Positions 6,261-9,674 of a stretch of DNA of 9,674 bases are shown here, piece by piece. Source of the stretch: Bacteroidota bacterium (lineage in GTDB: Bacteria > Bacteroidota > Ignavibacteria > UBA10030); the NCBI GenBank assembly GCA_003453835.1, contig DMMN01000050.1, positions 1 to 9,674 on the forward strand, given 5' to 3'. Both the position numbers and the translations under genes were made by a program. Positions within the stretch are counted from its first letter, which is position 1, and every line of letters starts with the position of its first letter. The notes beneath the pieces were generated by a model, which searched no databases, had not been told where the DNA came from, and worked only from the letters and a program-made list of their open reading frames with translations.

Positions 6261-7297
6261 GAAAACGACATGTTTGACTCGACAGTGAGCGAACGGTTCA
6301 TGAGATGAGCGATCTCCTGAAGCCGCTCCAGCAAAGACTTGAATTTGTCAGGCCTTAACGACTGGAATCCATCCGAAAGGGCTGCTTGCGGATCTTGGTG
6401 AACCTCTATCATCAGTCCGTCGGCGCCGGCCACAATTGCAGCCTGAGCCATCGGGATGACAAGATCCCACGCACCGGTTCCGTGGCTGGGATCAACAATG
6501 ATCGGGAGATGACTCAGTTTCTTGATCAGCGGGACGGCGTTCAAGTCAAGCGTATTGCGGGTGTAGGTCTCGAACGTTCGGATGCCACGTTCGCACAGGA
6601 TGACATTGTAGTTGCCGCGTGCGGCGATGTATTCCGCGGCCATCAGCAGTTCTTCAATTGTTGCGGAGAGACCACGCTTCAAGAGGACGGGTCGATTCAT
6701 ATCGCCCAGGCGCTCGAGCAGTGAGAAATTGTACATGTTGCGCGCTCCCACCTGTAGCACGTCGGAGTATTGCGCTACCAGCGGAAGTGTTTCAGTGTCT
6801 TTCACTTCAGTTACAACGTGCATTCCCGTCTTATCGGCGGCTTCACGAAGATATTCGAGGCCGTCTAACTTCAATCCTTGGAAGGCGTAGGGGGAGCTGC
6901 GCGGCTTGAACGCGCCTCCCCGCAGAAACCTTACTCCCATTTCCCGAAGCGTCCCGGCAATCTCATGGATCTGCTCCCGACTCTCCACCGAACAGGGTCC
7001 TGCGATGATCGTCAGTTCCCTTCCACCTATTTCATCCCTCCCCACGCGGACGACGGTCCCCTCGGCTTTGACTTCACGGCTGACGAGCTTGAAAGGTTTC
7101 GAGACCGGAACGGCATCCTGCACACCGGACATGCTTCTGAACAAATCGGGGTCAACTCTTCCCTTGTTGCCGGTGATCCCGATGGCGATCCTCTGCACTC
7201 CGGGAATCTCGTGGGCCACGTATCCAAGCGAACGGATCTTCTCTTTCACCTTTTCGATTTCCGGCCTCGATACGTCTTGCTTCAACAGAACAAGCAT
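6257..7297 (-). CDS. aroF: 3-deoxy-7-phosphoheptulonate synthase (DAHP synthase, type I-beta)
   Basis: Condenses phosphoenolpyruvate with erythrose 4-phosphate to DAHP, the first committed step of the shikimate pathway to aromatic amino acids. The 346-residue protein has an N-terminal ferredoxin/ACT-like regulatory domain (1-70). In the Thermotoga-type enzymes this domain mediates feedback inhibition by Tyr or Phe, so feedback control is likely here. A TIM barrel follows. Metal-site residues are C102 in AGPCSVE, H272 in DPSHGTG, E298 in IEVH and D309 in LSDG. PEP/E4P-binding segments include GGAFKPRSSPYAFQG (127-141), VGARNMYN (183-190), LLKRG (205-209) and CERGIRTFE (235-243). The ATG at 7297 has GGGAAGAG just upstream and yields the expected first beta strand. 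The gene lies 43 bases after lemA, and its TGA overlaps the kinase start. No other shikimate gene is in the window. Confidence 0.96.
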   Translation of the reverse strand: MLVLLKQDVSRPEIEKVKEKIRSLGYVAHEIPGVQRIAIGITGNKGRVDPDLFRSMSGVQDAVPVSKPFKLVSREVKAEGTVVRVGRDEIGGRELTIIAGPCSVESREQIHEIAGTLREMGVRFLRGGAFKPRSSPYAFQGLKLDGLEYLREAADKTGMHVVTEVKDTETLPLVAQYSDVLQVGARNMYNFSLLERLGDMNRPVLLKRGLSATIEELLMAAEYIAARGNYNVILCERGIRTFETYTRNTLDLNAVPLIKKLSHLPIIVDPSHGTGAWDLVIPMAQAAIVAGADGLMIEVHQDPQAALSDGFQSLRPDKFKSLLERLQEIAHLMNRSLTVESNMSFS

Positions 7298-7317
7298 ATA
7301 CTCTTCCCTATCTTGAT

Positions 7318-7332
7318 GCTCCTTCGAGGAGC
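7318..7332 (-). other. Small hairpin between lemA and aroF
   Basis: A perfect 6-bp inverted repeat (GCTCCT / AGGAGC) with a 3-base loop lies in the 43-base lemA-aroF gap. It has no following T-run, so it is not an intrinsic terminator. It could be an RNA processing or stability hairpin that separates expression of the two genes, or chance. Confidence 0.3.
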
Positions 7333-7340
7333 GTTGGCAC

Positions 7341-7946
7341 TCAGAATTTCACCGGCGGAGGTTTCTCGGACCCTCCCGTCGCCTGAAAGTAGGCTTTCTC
7401 CTTGAAACCGGACACCGACGCGATGAACGATGCCGGAAAACGACGAATCAATGTATTGAACTCCTGGACGGTTTCATTGAACCGTCGCCGCTCGACAGCA
7501 ATCCTGTTTTCCGTCCCCTCCAATTGGGATTGAAGCGTGATAAAGCTCTCGACCGATCTGAGTTGCGGATAGTTCTCCGTCACAACCAGAAGTCGCGACA
7601 GCGCCGACCCAAGTCCGTCTTGCGCTTGTTGGAACTTTGAGAATGCCTGCGGATCGTTCAGAATCTCCGGGGTCACGGACAATTGTCCGACGCTCGCCCT
7701 TGCCTTCGTCACGTTTTCCAAAACCGTTTGTTCTTGTTTCGCGACTCCCTTTACGGTCTCGACGAGATTCGGAATCAAATCGTACCTGCGCTGGTACTGA
7801 TTATCCACCTGGCTCCATCCTGTTTTTACGGACTCTTCAGCCGTGACCATTCTGTTGTAGGCGGAAATCCCCCAGCCGGCGATGAGCAAAGCCACGAGAA
7901 GCACTCCACCCACAGCCGCAATGGTGATTGCTAGCGTACGATTCAT
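7341..7946 (-). CDS. lemA: LemA family membrane-anchored protein
   Basis: A 201-residue protein of the LemA family, whose molecular role is not settled. It has one N-terminal membrane segment (about 5-27), then a helical bundle. Conserved segments are YQRRYDLIPNLVETVKG (51-67), ENYPQLRS (124-131), QLEGTENRIAVERRRFNETV (141-160) with EFN following, and the C-terminal PPPVKF. Length and motif order are normal for the family. LemA genes often sit beside htpX or TPM-domain genes and may take part in envelope quality control; here htpX is on the same strand but five genes downstream. The ATG at 7946 is supported by AAGGAG 8 bases upstream. It appears to be the first secure gene after the 8114-8086 promoter, with a leader of about 130 bases. 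Confidence 0.94.
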   Translation of the reverse strand: MNRTLAITIAAVGGVLLVALLIAGWGISAYNRMVTAEESVKTGWSQVDNQYQRRYDLIPNLVETVKGVAKQEQTVLENVTKARASVGQLSVTPEILNDPQAFSKFQQAQDGLGSALSRLLVVTENYPQLRSVESFITLQSQLEGTENRIAVERRRFNETVQEFNTLIRRFPASFIASVSGFKEKAYFQATGGSEKPPPVKF

Positions 7947-8053
7947 TCAATTGCTCCTTGCAAAGAAGTAAAGAGATTCCGACTGTATTGCCCGCCCCCT
8001 TGCAGCACCTGCACATGGTACTCCACGATGACATCAGCCCCCAGATCGACCAC
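7943..8053 (-). other. Possible small leader reading frame overlapping the lemA start
   Basis: A frame from GTG at 8053 runs 36 codons to a TGA that overlaps the lemA ATG as ATGA. The frame is open back to a TAG at 8086-8084 but has no ATG. The peptide has a protein-like pattern (DLGADVIVEYHVQVL followed by a Gly-rich turn), and the lemA ribosome binding site lies within it. No convincing ribosome binding site precedes the GTG. An open run of this length occurs by chance fairly often, so it may be only untranslated leader. It matches no family I recognise. Confidence 0.2.
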
Positions 8054-8085
8054 TTCGTTCAGGCTGCGAGAATATATTCGTGGCT

Positions 8086-8114
8086 ATTGTAACGAATCTT
8101 CATTCCAAAAACAA
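8086..8114 (-). promoter_or_regulatory. Sigma70-like promoter for the lemA operon
   Basis: On the minus strand TTGTTT (8114-8109) and TACAAT (8091-8086) are separated by 17 bases. The -10 matches the consensus in five of six positions and the -35 in its TTG. Transcription would start near 8079, leaving a leader of about 130 bases before lemA. It lies downstream of the terminator at 8301-8273, as expected for the start of a new transcription unit. Confidence 0.5.
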
Positions 8115-8272
8115 GGCAGCCGCGCAGACCTCTGGAGTGGCCAAGGGATTTCCGTTTGATACGCGAACATCCGAAGCGAATTGGATCGATCGCAACGAGA
8201 CGTTCCGAGATGGTGCGTCGATGGTGACGCGCGACTTGAGTGATGATGCGGGCCGACGGATTGACGAAAAAC
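8115..8272. other. Unassigned spacer between acyl-CoA dehydrogenase terminator and lemA promoter
   Basis: The gene-free stretch between lemA and the acyl-CoA dehydrogenase gene is 389 bases (7947-8335). Its ends hold the terminator, the promoter and the possible leader frame; these 158 bases in between have no assigned function. Short frames are open on both strands, but none has a recognisable domain, a good ribosome binding site or a sensible boundary. One plus-strand frame would run through the terminator into the antisense of the dehydrogenase gene. No tRNA-like or riboswitch-like fold was recognised. Confidence 0.4.
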
Positions 8273-8301
8273 AAAAAAGGCGATCGACCGACCGCCCTTT
8301 T
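8273..8301 (-). terminator. Intrinsic terminator of the acyl-CoA dehydrogenase operon
   Basis: Reading the minus strand, AAAAGGGCGGTC (8301-8290) pairs with GATCGCCTTTTT (8285-8274) to give a 12-bp stem with two G.T pairs and a GGTC loop. It is followed by T, G and five more T residues. It starts 35 bases past the stop codon of the acyl-CoA dehydrogenase gene. The flanking A and T runs could also let it work weakly in the plus direction, but no plus-strand gene is seen. Confidence 0.85.
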
Positions 8302-8335
8302 CGCTTCCTCATCCGTTGGCTGGAGACCAACGAAT

Positions 8336-9475
8336 TTATTGCAGCAGCGATCTTGCGATGACGACGCGCTGGACCTCCGACGTTCCTTCATAGATTTCAG
8401 TGATCTTCGAGTCCCTCAGGAACCGCTCGACTTTGTACTCCCGCACATAACCATAGCCGCCATGAATCTGAATCGCCTCCAGCGCACAATGTACGGCGAT
8501 GCGCGACGCGTAGAGTTTCGCCATCGCTGCCAACGTGCCAAAGGGTTCGCCTCTGTCCTTGAGGGACGCGGCATGCATGGTCAGGCCTCGCGCAGCTTCG
8601 ATTTCTGTTGCCATATCGGCCAGCTTGAACTGAATCGCCTGGAACTCGGCAATCGGGTGATCGAACGCCTTCCGCTCTTTGCTGTATTTGACTGCCGCAT
8701 CCAGACTCGCCTCTGCGAGAGCAAGCGCCTGTGTGGCAATCCCAATGCGCCCGCCGTCCAGGGTCTTCAGGGCAAACTTGATGCCGGATCCCTCTTCACC
8801 GATCCTGTTGGCCGCCGGAATACGACAATCCTGAAACGCCAACGAGACCGTGTCCGAGCTTCGGATACCGAGCTTCTTCTCTTTCTTCGCCACGGAGAAT
8901 CCAGGTATGTTCTTCTCAACAATGAACGAGCTGACACCTTTTGCCCCCTTCGCTCGGTCAGTGGCCGCCATCACCAACACGACATCCGCATTCGAGCCGT
9001 TGGTGATAAAGTTCTTTGTGCCGTTGAGGATGTAGAAGTCGCCGTCCTTTTGTGCCGTCGTTCGCTGGTTGGTCGCGTCGCTTCCGGCTTCCGGCTCCGA
9101 GAGAGCGAATGCGCCAAGCTTCTTACCAGAGGCAAGATCTTTCAAGTACGATTGCTTCTGCTCCTCCGTGCCGTAGGCATCAAGCCCCCAGCAAACGAGG
9201 GAATTGTTCACCGACATGATGACGCAGGCAGAAGCATCAACCTTCCCGATTTCTTCAAGCGCCAGGACGTAGGATATCGTGTCGAGGTCCACCCCGCCAT
9301 ACTGTTCAGGGATCATCATCCCCATGAATCCTAATTCCCCCATCTTCTTCACGGCCTCGTACGGAAACTCTTCTTTCTCGTCTCTTTCGTCGGCAGAGGG
9401 AGCAAGCTCTTCCTCCGCGAACTTCCGCGCGGTCTCCCGGATCATCAACTGTGTTTCAGTGTATTGAAAGTTCAT
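8336..9475 (-). CDS. Short-chain (butyryl-CoA type) acyl-CoA dehydrogenase
   Basis: FAD enzyme that oxidises acyl-CoA to trans-2-enoyl-CoA, passing electrons to electron-transfer flavoprotein. The 379-residue product is typical in length. It has the N-terminal helical domain (1-115), the middle beta domain with ALSEPEAGSD (124-133), FITNG (156-160) in the flavin/substrate region and RSSDTVSLAF (205-214), and the C-terminal helical domain. IQIHGGYGYVREYKVERFLRD (335-355) is the second family signature. Catalytic base Glu is E363 in EIYEGTSE, the position used by short- and medium-chain enzymes. The ATG at 9475 begins at the conserved helix (FQYTETQLMIRE); a longer in-frame start at 9586 would run over the preceding gene. 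It follows the 3-hydroxyacyl-CoA dehydrogenase stop by 10 bases with only a weak AAGAG, suggesting coupled translation. Chain-length preference is inferred; an isobutyryl- or other branched-chain substrate is possible. Confidence 0.95.
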   Translation of the reverse strand: MNFQYTETQLMIRETARKFAEEELAPSADERDEKEEFPYEAVKKMGELGFMGMMIPEQYGGVDLDTISYVLALEEIGKVDASACVIMSVNNSLVCWGLDAYGTEEQKQSYLKDLASGKKLGAFALSEPEAGSDATNQRTTAQKDGDFYILNGTKNFITNGSNADVVLVMAATDRAKGAKGVSSFIVEKNIPGFSVAKKEKKLGIRSSDTVSLAFQDCRIPAANRIGEEGSGIKFALKTLDGGRIGIATQALALAEASLDAAVKYSKERKAFDHPIAEFQAIQFKLADMATEIEAARGLTMHAASLKDRGEPFGTLAAMAKLYASRIAVHCALEAIQIHGGYGYVREYKVERFLRDSKITEIYEGTSEVQRVVIARSLLQ

Positions 9476-9485
9476 AGTCAGGCTC

Positions 9486-9674
9486 TTAAGAATACGTGTA
9501 GAATCCTCGTCCAGTTTTCTTACCCAGATGCCCGGCGGAGACCATCTTCTTGAGGAGAGGACACGGCCTGTATTTGTCGTCGCCAAGCCCTCGGTGCAGG
9601 ACGTCCATGATCGAAAGACAGACGTCGAGACCGATGAAATCGGCGAGCGTCAGCGGACCCATCGGATGATTCAT
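9486..9674 (-). CDS. hbd: 3-hydroxybutyryl-CoA dehydrogenase, C-terminal part, cut by window edge
   Basis: Only the last 62 residues are visible. They match the C-terminal helical domain of NAD-dependent 3-hydroxyacyl-CoA dehydrogenases: [16 protein letters not shown] near the left end, [20 protein letters not shown] near the end, then TYS and a TAA. The Rossmann domain and catalytic His lie beyond the window. The ATG at the very edge is the internal conserved Met of this motif, not a start. The enzyme oxidises 3-hydroxyacyl-CoA to 3-ketoacyl-CoA (or the reverse in butyrate/PHB-type metabolism). Its tight linkage with the acyl-CoA dehydrogenase gene supports a beta-oxidation or butyryl-CoA operon. 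The short single-domain C-terminus favours the hbd type over the FadB/FadJ fusion. Confidence 0.9.
   Translation of the reverse strand: MNHPMGPLTLADFIGLDVCLSIMDVLHRGLGDDKYRPCPLLKKMVSAGHLGKKTGRGFYTYS

Noticed and set aside
7341..8335. Search for a riboswitch or T-box upstream of aroF as aromatic amino-acid control
   Set aside because: The lemA-aroF gap is only 43 bases with one small hairpin, and no T-box sequence or tandem aromatic codons in a leader peptide were seen.
8080..8361. Plus-strand 93-codon frame starting with GTG
   Set aside because: It runs through the minus-strand terminator and into the antisense of the acyl-CoA dehydrogenase gene, starts on top of the lemA promoter, and has no recognisable domain or ribosome binding site.
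8240..9334. Long plus-strand open frame antisense to the acyl-CoA dehydrogenase gene
   Set aside because: Its translation has no coherent domain, while the opposite strand encodes a complete, motif-perfect acyl-CoA dehydrogenase. Long antisense frames are common opposite coding sequence of this composition.

Overview
All eight genes recognised here read on the minus strand, so transcription runs from high to low coordinates. The products are housekeeping and signalling proteins of a free-living heterotrophic bacterium with moderate GC content. An Rcp1-type two-component cassette, a type I-beta DAHP synthase, a lemA/htpX pair and an acyl-CoA dehydrogenase/3-hydroxyacyl-CoA dehydrogenase pair together suggest the Bacteroidota/Ignavibacteria side of the FCB group. 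That placement is an impression from gene content and protein style, not a demonstrated assignment. No mobile element, tRNA, rRNA or CRISPR array was seen.

Layout in the direction of transcription. (1) 9674-8336: the 3' end of a 3-hydroxybutyryl-CoA dehydrogenase gene, then a complete short-chain acyl-CoA dehydrogenase gene 10 bases later, closed by a strong intrinsic terminator at 8301-8273. This is a beta-oxidation or butyrate-type operon. (2) 8114-1711: after a good sigma70-like promoter (8114-8086) comes an apparent operon: lemA, aroF (DAHP synthase), a PAS-PAS-PAS-GAF histidine kinase, an Rcp1-like single-domain response regulator, a second receiver protein with a degenerate kinase-like tail, and a nitrilase-superfamily amidohydrolase resembling the glutaminase domain of NAD synthetase. 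Several junctions are very tight: aroF/kinase share ATGA, and the two receiver genes are 3 bases apart. (3) 1642-691: a probable terminator merging into a promoter-like element, then htpX, a membrane zinc protease. (4) 490-1: the 5' part of a Glu/Leu/Phe/Val-type glutamate dehydrogenase gene, cut by the window edge.

Functionally, the kinase and the Rcp1-like regulator look like a cognate cytoplasmic sensor/regulator pair. The third protein keeps all receiver residues, but its histidine-kinase dimerisation helix has glutamine where the phospho-accepting histidine should be, and it has no ATPase domain. That protein, and the coupling of the whole cassette to an aromatic-amino-acid biosynthesis gene, are the least ordinary things here. 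I see no clear evidence of a wholly new system. A possible 36-codon reading frame ending in the ATGA of lemA, and about 160 bases with no assigned function at 8115-8272, are minor loose ends.
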